Counted from the first letter of the stretch, positions 1-13,271 are shown. The stretch: 64,000 nt of DNA from Blastomussa wellsi (GCA_947652115.1 OX393565.1:27147810-27211809), one strand, 5' to 3'. Translations and numbers: made by a program. Notes: generated by a model from the letters alone, not told the origin.

Positions 1-146
1 TTTCCTCCGAGTGAGTTTTTTGATGTATAGCAGCGAGTAAATAAAAATCGTTGAAGCACTTTCCATGGTGTAATGTTTTCATTTCATACATACTGAGATT
101 TTTTACTGAAAGCCGCGCGCTTGTTGTCCTCCACTGTGAAGTACAT

Positions 147-331
147 ATAGACCCTTTTCATAAATGGCTGCCAATTTAAAATTCTTTTGTATGCATTCAA
201 ATTAGACTCACTAAACTCGTTTGGGAGTAAAAATTCTTTTGACTTATCAACTCAAAAACGAGGTTAGTCAGGCTAATTTTAATATTTACAAAAGAATTTA
301 TAATTGGCAGCCATTTATGAAAAGGGTCTAT
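147..331. mobile_element. MITE-like element with long terminal inverted repeats
   Basis: The left end reads atagacccttttcataaatg and continues into gctgccaattt. The right end is its reverse complement, finishing catttatgaaaagggtctat. The arms are about 40 bp and flank roughly 100 bp of AT-rich spacer. There is no ORF. The size and structure fit a non-autonomous DNA transposon; I cannot assign a superfamily because no clear target-site duplication is visible. Confidence 0.75.
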
Positions 332-870
332 TAACCTCTCAGTGTGTCTCGCCAAGATCTAGCAAATTAACTCAGTTGTGAGCGAGTCTGTTGTGCTTTG
401 TCTGACATATCGCGTTATGTAAGGCCGGATTCTTTCAATCGTAAATCGTAAATCTAACAAATTCACTTATAGAATTCTTAGACAGATTCACACTTGATAA
501 ACGGGTACGGTGCCCGAATACGATTCTAAGCTGGGGACTAATGTGAGCACACCGTACCCACGCCAGGATTCGGGCTTGGGCACGAGTACAAGATCGATAA
601 GTGTGTTTAGATGAAAGTATGTAAAGACGGTTTGTGACGTTTTAGATGTGCGTTTAGTTTTGAGAAACAAAAGCAATAGCAACACTCAGGGAGTTGGAAG
701 AATTCTCGAAAGCTATTGTCTTTGTAATCAACAATTTTCCCCAACCGGCTTTGCACTTCTACCTGGAATCAATAAAGCGTTACGTGTTTCTAGAACCATC
801 GATTCCACCCCTGATGGTCGGCAGAAATTGACAGCAGAAGTTGGGGTATCACGTGTCGCTGATAGAAAAT

Positions 871-1070
871 CATGCCATGTACTAAAACCAGGAACACCGG
901 AACACCGGAACAGCGGAACACCCCAAAACACGGAACACCGGAACACCCCAAAACGGAACACCGGAACACCAGAAATACCATAAAATGTCAATAAATTTCT
1001 AAAAAAATATATATAAAAAATAAAATTCGGGTGTTCTGGTGTGTTCCGGTGTTCCTGGTTTTAGTACATG
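871..1070. repeat. GGAACACC minisatellite with inverted arms
   Basis: Short tandem copies of ggaacaccgg and ggaacacccc run from about 889 to 968. The segment catgtactaaaaccaggaac at about 876 reappears as its reverse complement, gttcctggttttagtacatg, at about 1050. The two arms bracket an A/T-rich core near 1000, so the whole stretch can fold into one large hairpin. It is probably a foldback transposon whose arms have partly expanded into a minisatellite. Confidence 0.6.
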
Positions 1071-2243
1071 CCGAAAATCACGTGGTCGTCTTCTTCGTTA
1101 TTCAGTTAATGAATAAATGAATCCACAAAATGGAATTTCTCACTGCATCAAAGTTTAAGTTATGTTTATTTAGTTGATATTTTGTACACTTAAATTATAT
1201 TATTATATAATTATATTACACATATTTTGTACTCTTTAATTATATTAGCATATTATTACTTCATAAATAATTTGCAAGTCCGTATAAGTGTGTTCGACAC
1301 TGATTATAAATAATACAAGTATATTTACCTGTATACTAAGTAATACATTAAATTTAGCAGTCGTTAAAAATGAAATTCTCTGACATTGTCGTCTTTTGAA
1401 TAAAGAATATTTAACAAGGTATCGCGAGCCGTTTTATAATCCTGGGTGTCACAACCACAATAATGTTTGTTTCCTCATATACAGAACATTGCAAAAATCA
1501 GTGCATGAACATCACACAAAATTTTAAAAACATCGGTTGAATGCTCATGGCATTTTACAAAACTTAAACGTTTATTACAGTATTATTATGAAAGCTATAC
1601 ATAACTATTCCCAACAAGCTAAATGTTACCTCTTTCATTACGACGAGCAACGTAAAATTATGAAATATTTATTTAATTTGCAAAAAAGATCAGTTTAATA
1701 CTGTCCATCTAAACTACGATTACGAACTATAAGGTTTTGAAACTAGGAGCGCCGAAATAACTTGGTAAATGCTTTTGACGACCGCTATTTATTTAAGTTA
1801 GTTTCCACTAACTCTGTCACCTTTCATAAAAAAACAAACTGCCAAACAGTTAATATGAAATACTTACACAATACACGGTATTGTTTAGGTACTGTATAGG
1901 TACTGAAAATATCTATTTTCGAATAAGCTGTTTTCTTCTTCGAATAAATATATAAATATAAAATAAATAAATATCGTATATATTACTGTAGGAATATAAA
2001 TATATATATATTCATTTTCAAAATATTTCCGCAAAAGAATTTTTCTTTGACAATTTATGTATTATTTATAAGCAGTATTTGTTCAAATATTCTTCTCTTT
2101 ATACAATTACAAATAAATATATATTTTGATTTAAATATCGTTCTATAGATACCTTTGATGAAAAGTATATACCTAAAATAATTTAAATTTTCCGACTGTT
2201 TTTTAGCAAGATAATTAACTTTTCTATATTGAACAAGCTTATG

Positions 2244-5200
2244 TTAATACGGTAAAAACCTTGAGGCTTTCTGTACAGCTGTTGTGTTATGTGGTTGCTT
2301 TACTCTTCCATTTCGTTTAAAACCGAGATACCAACTTGAATTGTAGGTTGACTGAAACAGCCTATGTCCTGAATATGTATCTTCTCTAAAAACGCAGCGA
2401 TCCAAGATGTTTCCATGCACCTGGAGAGAAAAGACAGAATTTATTCAAAACTGCCAAGAGTAGGGAACGAAATTCCTGGTGTTGTGGTCTGGCCTCGTTT
2501 CACGGGTTGCTGCTCAACATAGGGATAACCTCACTGCACCTTCCCGCCTTGGACGGAATTGTCCAAGAAAAATTGAGTATGAGCTTTGCCAAGACGGTCA
2601 GGCAAGCATGACAAAATCAGTCCCAACCAAGCCACCAGAGTTATAGAGGGGGTATTAAACATAACTTGATGATAGGCGTACGGGCACCTTCGGAGTTAAG
2701 GGGGCTGTGACCTGCCCGAAAAAAATACACAATGCCCAAATGTGTGATTATTAAACCAGTATACAAATGCCCAGAAATTGCATTAACAAGCAAGACGCTC
2801 GCAATTCACACGCTTATTGATCCTTTTACAATTCAAAAATAGTTCACCGACTAAAACTTGTAAGCACGTTGTAGCTAGGTTGTGGTCATGGCACACGAGG
2901 AGCACGTAATGAATCGGATCATGTTTACTTTAGGTGGTCTAGACCGATATGTGGTCTTGACCGATATGTCGGTCGATATATCGGTCGAGAGTCGGTCGAT
3001 ACTCAGTGAACACTCGGTCGATACTCGGTCGATAGTTTGTCGATGTAGCTGTCGATACTCGGTGGACACTCGGTCGCTAATTTGTCGATATATCGGTCGA
3101 GATGTATGTCGGCCGATATAGCTTTTTGTTCACCGATACTTCACCAATACTTTGCCGATACTTCGCCGATACTTTGCCGATACTTCGCCGATACTTCGCC
3201 GATACTTTGCCGATACTTTGCCGATACTTTGCCGATACTTTGCCGATACTTCGCCGATACTTTGCCGATACTTTGCCGATACTTCGCCGATACTTTGCCG
3301 ATACTTTGCCGATACTTTGCCGACACTTTGCCGACACTTCGCCGATACTTTGCCGATACTTCGCCGATACTTTGCCGATACTTTGCCGATACTTTGCTGG
3401 TACTTTGCCGATACTTTGCCGATACTTTGCTGATACTTTGTCAATACTTTGCCGATACTTTGCCGATACTTTGCCGATACTTTGCCGATACTTTGCCAAC
3501 ACTCCATATCTCCATATGCTCCATATCCATCTGGGATGCATTTACTTCCAAATTATTTACTTGCAACCGGTCGAGACTACCTACGGTAAACATGATCCGA
3601 AAAATACACCAGCTTGATGCAGACAGTGGTTTTCTTCCAACTATTACCCGAATCCTGAGTATTTTGCCCTCGACCCCCCGGCTCCTACGTCTGTGGTGGT
3701 ATCAAAAGACAACAACAACAACAGTACACATCAGTACATACCTCGACTGTAAGAACACCGTCTGCGTTTACACAAAGGTAACTGTTCTCTGTTACGGATC
3801 TTATTCTGACCCCAACGGTACCTTTCAAGATTGTTGACTCCAGCTGTAATTTAGCTAAAACGAACAATAAAACAGGACAAATAATGAATTGCAAATCGTA
3901 GTTTCGTTTATTAAAGTGGAAATATTAGCCTAATAAGAAAATTGCACGCGGGCCCGCTCATGAGGTAATTAATAACGGGTATCTGCTGTTGGCTATCTTA
4001 AGCTATATCGATCAAGTTCTGGAAGAATCTTGACAAAAAACAGCCTTATCTTGCGGCAAAATTTCAGTTTTTTTAGGTGGAATATCTTCATTTGCGGTTG
4101 TACTCTAATCTTGTTTAACTGCCATGCAGTAGTCGATAACTTCCTGAGCCGAAAGAACACTAGTACGCGCGACCAACATAACAGCAAGTATAGTAACAGC
4201 AAGTATAACAGTAAGATAAGTATTTAAAAAGTAGCAAAACAAACACAAATAAAGAATGTCGCAAACATTCCGGGGCACCTTAACAACCTGACTTTATCCC
4301 ATCTTTTTCCCGTAAAAGGATGTCTATATTAAGTTTGTCACAGGGTGTTTTGCTGAAAAAACGTCTGTGCACGAATTGTTTAAATTCCGATAATGCTACT
4401 TGTATCTCATAAACAACAACAATGAACACTGCTTTCGTTTGTGTTTTTATTACTGAAGGTGCCTGATGACAACTACAGGTCCCGCCGCACTTGATAACAA
4501 GTTCATACATGCCGGCTGATTCAATGAATTGTGTTTCAACAGAAAAACACACAAAACTGTCACTGAGCCCAAAACAAATGAACTATTTGTTTCAGTAAGG
4601 TGACACGCTTATCTTCTCTTTTCAACTTCAATTTGACAATAATAATGTATTTTTTGAATGTGGTAGAGACCTATTAGTCAAAACAAAATTTGTCTAGTCT
4701 GAAACTTCGAATGCTAGTAGTACGCATTCTAACTCGTGCATACTCAATATAGAAAACAGCGTTTCGTGAGCACACTAACAGATTTGTGACATAACACACG
4801 ATCCAACAGGGATACGTTTACTTCGGTTTCAAAAAGAGCGCCAATATTTGCCGCCACTCATTCTTGAAATTTGCACATTTGTCGGAAAAATTCCTTGACA
4901 GCTCAAATCTACGCCGCTTTGGCGGGAAGACACTTTTTGATGTCTGCGGCGATTAACAGAAACCGCAAACAACACAGAAATATAATTCAGATCACCGACT
5001 TTGCGCTAGAATCTTTTTACCGATTGTATAATTTCGATTTAATGGCAATATTATCTGGCTTAAGCCCCTTCCTGATAGTCCACTTGTGGTCGAAACGCTA
5101 GGCTGCTTCCTAATCAAGCATTTAATTTTTATAAGACAGTACAGTAGTTAGGGTGCTTTTTAAACTTTCTACGAACAAAACAAAAGGTTGTCGGAATCCT

Positions 5201-6419
5201 GAACTGTTGAGGAATAAAGAGCATTTTGGGCTAATTTGAAAAATATTTAATCGGCGTTTTTGCTTTGAACCGTCGTGGTCCGTGGTAGGTCCGTCCTCTT
5301 GTTTCATCCCAGGGTCGTGATTTATTTTTAAATACAAAAGGAGCTTTTGCAGCCGTTTTGACGGATAATCTGATTGAACTATGTATATAGTCGGAAGCTG
5401 TCCGTGCGATCGTTTTAAAGTTACTTTTCTTCGTGGACTGGAAACAGTTAACAGTTTTCGAGCTTCAAAAGTGATTTATCAAAACTGCTTGGGTGGTCTT
5501 ATCGCAGGAGGTCAGTCTATGAAATGCTCTAATAAATAAAATGTTTCTAGATTTTGTAGATTGAAAAGAGACAAACGAGTCAAACTTACCACTTTCATCT
5601 GTCCGGCTGCCATTGCTGTCGACATTTTCCCCCCTTACTCTAACGAACCCTTTGGAATTCGTCGAGTATAACTTGACAGCCTTTTCTATTGACACGCCGG
5701 GCATTGATTTCTGAAACAGACAGTAAAGAACATTCAAAGATATTAGGGTTAACAACCGCGGTTATTACATAACAGCAATTTATTTGCTATTCTTTTATAG
5801 AAATAGTGTGGGCAATGCACATCACTACAGAGGGTCTACAGAGAATTGACCTCCGCGATGAAATACGTCGGTGAAGAGTTGAGTGGGATTTCATTTATAT
5901 CTCACGGGAAATAAGCTATTTAAATTCCATTTGCAGGTGTTTATGATACTGGATATTTTGGATTTAAGCACTAGTATATTTTACCAAGGAATTAAGCTTT
6001 ATTTGATTCTTTACGCAGCGTATCATTGCGTGACCAGTGCATGAGGCTGCCGGTACAACTTATTAGCTGACGTAATGTTACGTTTGGACAAAATTAGCAA
6101 TTCTAAAAAGTCCCCAAATATGTTTAATTTTGTACACTTACCAATAAGGCAAAATTCACGGGAATTGCGACAGTTCTGTGAAAACAAACAGAAAAATTCT
6201 GTTACATACTAGTTTCAAAACTCTTGTTGAATGAACTAAGAAGTTTGAAATGCGAGTAAATAAAGAACGAGAAACATGGAACGTAAAAAGCAATGTTTTG
6301 TTGGCCGACTTACTAGCCACGTGGAACAGATCTCAAAACAGGGATTCGCTGTAGACCTACCTTGTGAAAATTATCACAGCTAATGCCGACCACAATAAAA
6401 CTGTTAAACTGTACTTCAT
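2244..6419 (-). CDS. Secreted fibroblast growth factor (FGF family)
   Basis: Five coding exons join in frame: 6419-6361, 6175-6142, 5710-5590, 3854-3742 and 2420-2244 (TAA at 2246-2244). Each is bounded by AG/GT signals, and phases match at every junction. The 167-aa product starts MKYSLTVLLWSALAVIIF, a typical signal peptide. It continues into a beta-trefoil FGF core: KLYSTNSKGFVRV (strand 1 region), SYLCVNADGVL, RCVFRE, then SWYLGFKRNGRVK and QKASRFLP, the C-terminal block that binds heparan sulfate and receptor in FGFs. It should act as an extracellular ligand for FGF receptor tyrosine kinases. The length is short, close to the FGF core plus a leader. I cannot place it in a vertebrate FGF subfamily, though the LYS-T-SK-RV start recalls FGF8/17/18. 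Intron 4 carries a large 11-bp satellite. The last coding exon is the most diagnostic part. Confidence 0.9.
2940..3118. repeat. Degenerate GTCGATA repeat beside the 11-bp satellite
   Basis: Irregular copies of tcggtcgata, gtcgatactcggtcga and similar words occupy this stretch, directly left of the regular 11-bp array. They share the cgata core with it. They may be a diverged older part of the same array. There is no coding sense. Confidence 0.6.
3131..3503. repeat. 11-bp tandem satellite (CGATACTTTGC)n
   Basis: About 34 head-to-tail copies of cgatactttgc, many with t>c at one position (cgatacttcgc), lie inside the last FGF intron. Because 11 is not a multiple of 3 and the unit carries no stop codon in any frame, all six frames stay open over several hundred bases. 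The long ORFs over this stretch are therefore artefacts. The 11-bp period is close to one helical turn. Confidence 0.95.
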
Positions 6420-9040
6420 GTTTCTTACGCTGTTGAAAAAGATGTAACTACTGAGCGATATACTCGTGTTGTCGCTGTTATCTACAATATGGGCAATGAT
6501 CTGCTCTGTTGACTTTGGTTGAATGATCACCAGCATTCGATAGTCGCAATTATAAGCGAACCACATTGAAACCGCAGACGTTTAAACCGGATCCACTCCA
6601 CCCAGCGCCCTTGTAGCGATGTTCCGTTGGCTTCAATACGGAAAAGTCCCGATAAATAGCGAAGTGTTACGTTAATACATTACATGCCTTGTCAGCGATG
6701 TTCGGACCTGCCTGCGACCTAGCCTATGAAAATCGGAAATGACTTTTCGCACGCCGTCAAGATAAAAAGTTGAGTTGGCAAATGTTGACATTTACGAGTT
6801 GTTAACGAATCGAATCTCTAAATGTCACTTTCTGCATTCTCAGCATAGTTTATTTCTGTTGTACCTATGTTTATTTTGACGACCCATATTGCTCGACTTC
6901 TTTCAATTCTGTTCGTTTCCGTCATTCTTTCATGATCAGCGGGGAAAATGATGATGTCATGAATAAATTTGCCTCTCACGTCTGAACATGAAGTTGAAGG
7001 GAACTTTATGTAACCTTGTGGAGAATGCGATTTCGAAGTGGGTGCGAGGAAATGACGAAAAATAGATTTGGGGAATAATCTTCTGCCCTTAATCCGCGCT
7101 TGGGCGATTACTCCGTAACTTCCGGTTAACTTAAACGAAAAAAATCGGCAAAAACAACTTAAGGCTAGGTTGAAAGGCACTGGTTTAAATAAGTTAAAAT
7201 ATATCATGGGAAGAGAGGTACGTCAAACTCCTTTAAATATTGATGAAGATTTTTGTTTTGTTTTGTTGTTCGCGTCATACTGATGTGACGGTCGTCTGAA
7301 AGGAACTCAATAACAGGATGCCAACAAGTGTCACGCAAGTTGAAGTCATTGAAAAAGAATCTTCGTATTCATGGCAAACAAAAATAATTGAAAAGAATAA
7401 AAATGTTATGCGCTATACTACATAGAAATTTTGTTCTTACAAGCCCATAAAACTGGGATATCCATTTTTAAATAGTCTTTCCCATTTCATATTATTTCAT
7501 TAACCCAGCTGGCTACAGGCAATACTTTGATATTTATTTTTCCGTGTTATAAAAAATGTCGCTTTATATTGTGCGTTTGAATCAGGCTTTCACTGTGGTC
7601 AGGGAAGCACTTTTTACTCCAACCACAAAACTGTGGAATGTCACAGTAAAAAACAACAAGGTTCTCGCCTCATTGCCACAAAACGGGAAAATCCTGAATT
7701 TCATTTATTGGGGCAGGGTTTACTGAGTCATTTTGATAATTCTGGAGTAATTCAAAAAGCTACAAAAATAGCTAACGGAAATGTAAAAAGTCTATACACT
7801 TTCTACACTCTACACTTTTATTGTATCCAGATAAAAAAACTTGGTGGAGGCGTGACAAGTGAACTTGTTTCACCGGCACCCGCACTTCGCTGGGAAGTCA
7901 CGCAAATAAATATATCTCGCTTTCGAGGGTTAAATATCAGTTCAAACAATCAAGTTAAGTAGATCAGTATTTTTTCTGCAGCCTTAAGAGAATTTTTAAG
8001 AGGATTACGTGTGACTTAAGCTTTCTTTAAACGTAAAAAGGAAATCGAGCGAAAGGACCGACACTAATTGATCCTTAATATTTTACTGAAAGGCAGATAA
8101 TCGGCGAACATGTTGCATCTTCCCTACAGAATATCTCCAGTTGGACAAAACTGACTTGTATGCATTATAACGAGAAATACAGAATTATGCGAGCCAAGCA
8201 GAGTAATCTGATCGAGTGATCTTTCCTTTCTTACTTTGCGCAGTTCTCTCTGGCTTTACCTTTATTTTACAACGCAAAACAGACTTGTTGCGTTAAAATA
8301 TTCAATATCACCCCAACAGGCAAATAAAGCCTGACAAATAATTTATTTACCAGCATATAAAATAAAGTAAGAACAATTTAACGACTGGATTGACATGTGC
8401 AAGTGTAACTGTGTTATATGTACAGACGGTTCACTGGCGTGGTTTGGGGAATCCCTTCCATTCTGACAATTTTATCCATACTGCCTATTTCAAATCTTCT
8501 CCTTCAGTGACATTGCTGTAAGCAACTTCTCAGCTTTAATAGTTTTAATACTTCCGTTTCAGTTAATTTCCACTGTTTTACAAAAAGCCTGTATTTAGTC
8601 ATTGGCCAGAAGGGTATAAAATAAAATGGCTTTTACACTTTTAGACAGAAAGCTAAAACAATTCTGTGACCAACCTCGTTCCATGCTCAGTGATCATCTC
8701 ATAAAGTGTTGCTTTTCAATCCATGCGCCATCCTGTGTGCTATAACAAATCTTCCCCGCTTGTCAATTCTCGACATACCACTACTTTAGCAGAGGAATTT
8801 TTCGGGGAAAACATGATTGAACTCAATGTTAGGAGTGATTATTACCAAGAGGGGATGCCGGATAAAGGATCTGATGGTCTTACTCTGAATAAAAGCATTT
8901 CAAGGAAAATTCCAAAAACAACGAAGGAGAAGCCCTTCAAAATGAAGGTTTTCTTTACTACAGGAGAATGTTTCCTTACCTTGTATACGTAGCATCCAGT
9001 CACGACTCAGCTAATAGATTTTTTCCTGTTCTATGAGTAA

Positions 9041-9128
9041 CCGTTACTAGTATTATATTAGTAACCGTTACTAGTATTAGTAACGGTTACTAGTATTAGT
9101 AACGGTTACTAGTATTAGTAGTAGTAGT
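9041..9128. repeat. Short tandem repeat with an internal orientation switch
   Basis: Four copies of a roughly 19-bp unit lie side by side. The first two read gtaaccgttactagtatta and the next two gtaacggttactagtatta. The accgtt/aacggt centre is reverse-complemented between the pairs, while the spacer ctagtatta stays the same. A short agtagtagtag tail follows. Confidence 0.8.
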
Positions 9129-12077
9129 AAAAGGTGTGATGGTGAATAGCCCGAATCGCTATCACCGTTTAGTGCCACCGTTTACTGTCAGTTTTTCGCA
9201 TCTGGTTTGTAAGGAGATACTTAAAGTGCTACTATGCTAAAATATTTACACCTTGCTTTTTGAAGGGAATGATGTAGTGCTTCATGTGAGATTAAAATGT
9301 CGCTTTCTGTTTTCAAATATCTGTAGTAGTTCCCGAGATATTCAAGTTTAAAAAAATTGGTAAAATATGCAAATTAGGGGACAGATGACGTCATCTACTC
9401 AACCCAATTTTATATCAAACAAAAAAATAGGGCCATCTCGGTCCCGTTTGTACAGAGACAGTTGAAACTTGGCACAGTAATAGTTCTTGAGCCCGAGAAT
9501 GGACCCACTGCAGAAATCCCAGATACAAAACGTTCCGTCGTTTTATCTGGCTATTTTAAGTGTAAAGTATTTGCGAAAGGGAAAGGGATTGCTCGTCGTT
9601 ATGAAACCAGAAGATGAGACTTGCGATATTACGGCTAACTACTTGAGAACGTCTAATTACATTTAGAGCTTGTTACAATCTTCAGCCAGTTGAACATTCA
9701 CCTTGAGATATTCGAGATATGTTATCACTGACTGTATTTCCAGTTCAGACCAATTTAGGTGCGGAAAACGCAGAATTTTCACTTGTTTTGAAAAAACACG
9801 TCCGGTGCAAAACAGTCTGGATTCGGTACTACCGGCATTGTAACTCATACAGCAACACATAATAGAAACAGCCAACCGAAATGTATGCAGTATAACATTT
9901 AACTATTTCTAGAGGATAGCGCTAAAATAAAGGATGTCTGTGATCATGTGTAATTCACTATTAATTTATTTCTGCAAGATCAATATCGACTAATAACTTC
10001 GGTGCCTTCCCTAGCAACATGTTACTCTGCCGTGAATATTTCCGGGTAAGATCGAATGATTAATGACGCAGCGAGCAGATTGACTTATTTTATCGGTTCA
10101 GGCTATTAAAAACTTTTACCAACTGTAACGAGGAAGTCAGTTGATCACGCTATCCACACATTTTTTAATTTGAATTCTCTGCGATGTCTATTTGCAAACA
10201 TTTTGACCCAAATTAATCCAGCTCTCGATTGCCAAAGATTACAAATTCCTATCTTCGAGTTTTTGAGAGCTTCAGGCGATTAAATGCAATTCATGACAAC
10301 TGATAACAGGATTTCTATTGCAACTGTTTGGTAGCTGGCTTTGCCGAAATTCTGCCCTGCACAATTTTTTAGCTAACGTCCATATTTGACCATTTCCGCC
10401 AAGCTCGAGCAGGGTGCATTTTATGTACCACTGGACTGAAGAATTCTGAAGAATCAGCAAACATTTAATCGTCGCACTAGTTAGGTCCGGCGACTGGAAT
10501 CCGCCGTAAATTGAGAGAGAAAAACTTTTATCACAGAATAAAGGGACTTTTCAGCTGGGTCTGGTGAGCAGCGCTGGCAGGGTCCGGCCAGTGTCTACCC
10601 ACTCAGGACACTCAGAAGTGATAAATGGTTTAATACCAGAGAACTCTTGAGGGCAATCATGGCACCAAATTCTTTGTGGTTAATGACTTTCCTTCCAGGA
10701 GACATGGCTAGCGGCACTGCAAGTCTCATTCATCATGACCATGACCATTATATATATTAGGCACGGACAAATTCCGAACATACATATATGAGTATTAAGT
10801 TGAATGCTTGATTTCTTTATAATGAAACATTTTATTTTGGTTCAGTTCCGAAATTTTCTTTTTGCTATTGTTTAGTTTTCAATTTAAGGTGAATTACGCT
10901 TTGCTTGTAAATTATTTTTAGCTTGGTGAATATATCGTCAAGTTGTTAGCCGGTCGTTATGGTCATTATGCCGATTGAGGTTGGATAAATTCCGCTTGGT
11001 ATGACAATCACGGGTGATAGTCGTTCGTTCACTTTCTAGTCTCATTTAATTATCATCCCCGCCGATCCACAAACAGTAACGTGGTTAAGCTTTTCCGACT
11101 GAGATTCCTCTAGAGACGCAATTCCCAGCCTGCGAAAGCAGTCGGAACAATCCAGAATGTTCCAGCTCTCATGAAATGTTTGTGTTCCGTAAAGCAATTT
11201 CTCGAAAACCGGACAAGGACGAGTTTCTACGATACGCGACGCACGCACGAGCGATGAGGGGTGTGGACAAATTTCCGGGTAAACATAACTCCCATCCTGC
11301 TTTCAAAAGAATATCATAGCATGATATACTTTATGATGTCACGTTGTTTTCCGCTGGACATGGCCGCCCCTAGAAGTATCCTAGAACGTGAAATTATACT
11401 GTGAACGATAAAAAATGTGCGTTGAATTGGTGTCTTGCTTGTTGAGGCAGAACTTTATATTTTCTGCTACAGTTTCAGCGCAGGAAATACAATGAACTAT
11501 TTTGTTTCAAATGATATTTGAATTTGATTTTATAAGAAATAGTCTTTTTTAGAAGTGTCACTCTTTGTTTGGTTTAGCGGCATCTTTTGTCTCGATACGT
11601 TTCAGCCAATTCAGTTAACACTTGAACCAACGGACAATGAACATCTTCAACTTTCCTAAATTGTTCACGATTGCTTGATATGTAACGGAAAGCGAAATAG
11701 GTTGTCTTGTAAAATGATATTAAACACACAAAAAATAGCTATGCCGAGATAGAAAGAATCAAATTAGCTCTTAGACGCTTAGACTAAAGACAGTATATTA
11801 TGTTAACAGCGCGCGCCATAATATTTCCTGATATTTTTAAACAGCCATTTTAAAAATAACCTGTCGCGGCTATGTACTTGTAGTACAAATATAGTAACTT
11901 TATTTACTTGCCGGATACCTCTGTAAGCAAACATCAGTGCAACGATACCTGTGTACACCGACATTTCTCTCATGTCTTGCAAAGAGAAAAAAACCCAAAG
12001 TTTCCGTGCGGCGACTACGCACGTTATGTAAGCGGAACAGCCAATACTCCTCGGCCCATAATTACCCGTTAAAGACT

Positions 12078-12106
12078 AAGTGGGAGACTAAAATAGTCTC
12101 CCACTT
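12078..12106. repeat. Perfect short palindrome
   Basis: The arm aagtgggagacta is followed by a 3-base spacer aaa and then the exact reverse complement tagtctcccactt. Both arms are 13 bp. It resembles a bacterial terminator hairpin but lies in animal intergenic DNA, where no such role is expected. Confidence 0.8.
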
Positions 12107-12416
12107 TAGCCTGGTATGCATTTTATGAGAACGCAAAGTGACTGATAGCTGTTTTTTTTTTCAAATTGAAGGTGTTGAAAAGCCACGTGGGGCTTAATAA
12201 TGGTCATAATCTTAATAACGGCCGTGTGAAACAAATCTTTGACAAGAAAAAAAATATCCCCCTCTCGTTGAAACAAACACTCAACACAGCAATTTTGAAA
12301 TACTTACTATTTTTATTTTTATTAATGCCAACTGGTCAAGGAATACATCCAGAACTAAATGATAAAGGCGACGAAAGGAATTTTCATCTGGTAAACGGTA
12401 CTGACTGATTCAAGTG

Positions 12417-12815
12417 AGCTGGTGCTGCTTAAGCTACTGCTGCTGCTGGTGCTACTGCTGCTGCTCCTGCTGCTGCAGTTGGTGCTGCTGGAGATACCGC
12501 TGCTGGTGCTGCGGCTGCTGTTGCTGCTGCTGTTGGTGCTGCTGTTGCTGTTGCTGTTGCTGGTGCTGGTGCTGTTGCTGTTGCTGCTACTGCTGCTGCT
12601 GCTGGTGGTGGTGGTGGTATTGCTGCTGCTGTTGGTGCTGCTGCTGTTGCTGCTGTTGCTGTTGCTGGTGGTGTTACTGGTGGTGCTCTGTTCCTGCTGC
12701 TGCTGCTGGTGCTGCTGTTGCTGGTGCTGGTGGTGCTCTGTTCCTGCTGCTGCTGGTGGTGGTGCTGCTGCTGCTGGTGGTGGTGCTGCTGCTGCCTGTG
12801 GTGTTACTGGTGCTC
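12417..12815 (+). repeat. Imperfect CTG/TTG/GTG trinucleotide repeat
   Basis: About 400 bases are built almost wholly of ctg, ttg, gtg and cta triplets. All forward frames are open as poly-Leu, poly-Cys/Trp or poly-Ala/Gly. No splice sites or protein features flank it, so it is a microsatellite, not a gene. The many interruptions suggest it is old. Confidence 0.9.
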
Positions 12816-13158
12816 ACTGCTACTAGCGGGGATGATGATAATGATTTCTGTCTTGATGGCTGTTGCCTTAGTTGCCTGATTTACGTTTATATATATAGAT
12901 ATATATCGGAACTGATCGACTTTTAATGCTGCCCCCGGACTGAAGTTTGCTGGACGTTGGGCGGCAGACAAAAATGTTTTTAAAAACTCCACCCGGGTAA
13001 AACAAACGACCACAAATAAAAAAGCCCCTCATCATTGAGGTCACCCGACATCCGAAATAAAGCCCACAAAATGGCTGAAAAATACATATACAGCGTTTTC
13101 CTTTACAACCGGAAGATTTGTTATTCTTCCCTGAGAGACAGGAGAACGTATGCGAAAT

Positions 13159-13271
13159 CCATTTTTGGCCTTTCTTGTCTTTCTTGAGCTTTTGAAAGCT
13201 ATACCCGCGATTTTCATTTCAACGGTCTATTTGCGCTTCGCTTTGAAAACCTCAAGAAAGGCCAAAAATGG
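13159..13271. repeat. 19-bp perfect inverted repeat
   Basis: The segment ccatttttggcctttcttg at 13159-13177 is exactly reverse-complemented at 13253-13271, with further partial pairing inward (gagcttttgaaag against ctttgaaaacctc). The 113-bp unit is probably a small MITE-like hairpin just upstream of the NDUFAF7 leader exon. Confidence 0.8.

Larger units (their letters stand above)
1..2243. other. AT-rich non-coding region left of the FGF gene
   Basis: No ORF here has both splice signals and a recognisable protein pattern. The stretch holds one perfect-ended inverted-repeat element (147-331), a GGAACACC minisatellite with an inverted partner (about 871-1070), and about 1.1 kb of very AT-rich sequence (1100-2240) that probably includes the 3' UTR of the minus-strand FGF gene. 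The short ORFs around 650-990 come entirely from the minisatellite and its shadow frames. Confidence 0.6.

Noticed and set aside
3077..3837. Long ORFs on both strands (up to 251 aa)
   Set aside because: They are translations of the 11-bp satellite, which has no stop in any frame.
4280..4552. 90-aa cysteine-containing ORF
   Set aside because: Lies in an FGF intron, has no signal peptide or recognisable fold, and no splice support.
12078..12106. Rho-independent terminator
   Set aside because: A perfect hairpin, but in eukaryotic intergenic DNA with no gene ending nearby.
12414..12926. Poly-Leu / poly-Cys ORFs
   Set aside because: Pure product of a CTG-type trinucleotide repeat with no splice or homology support.
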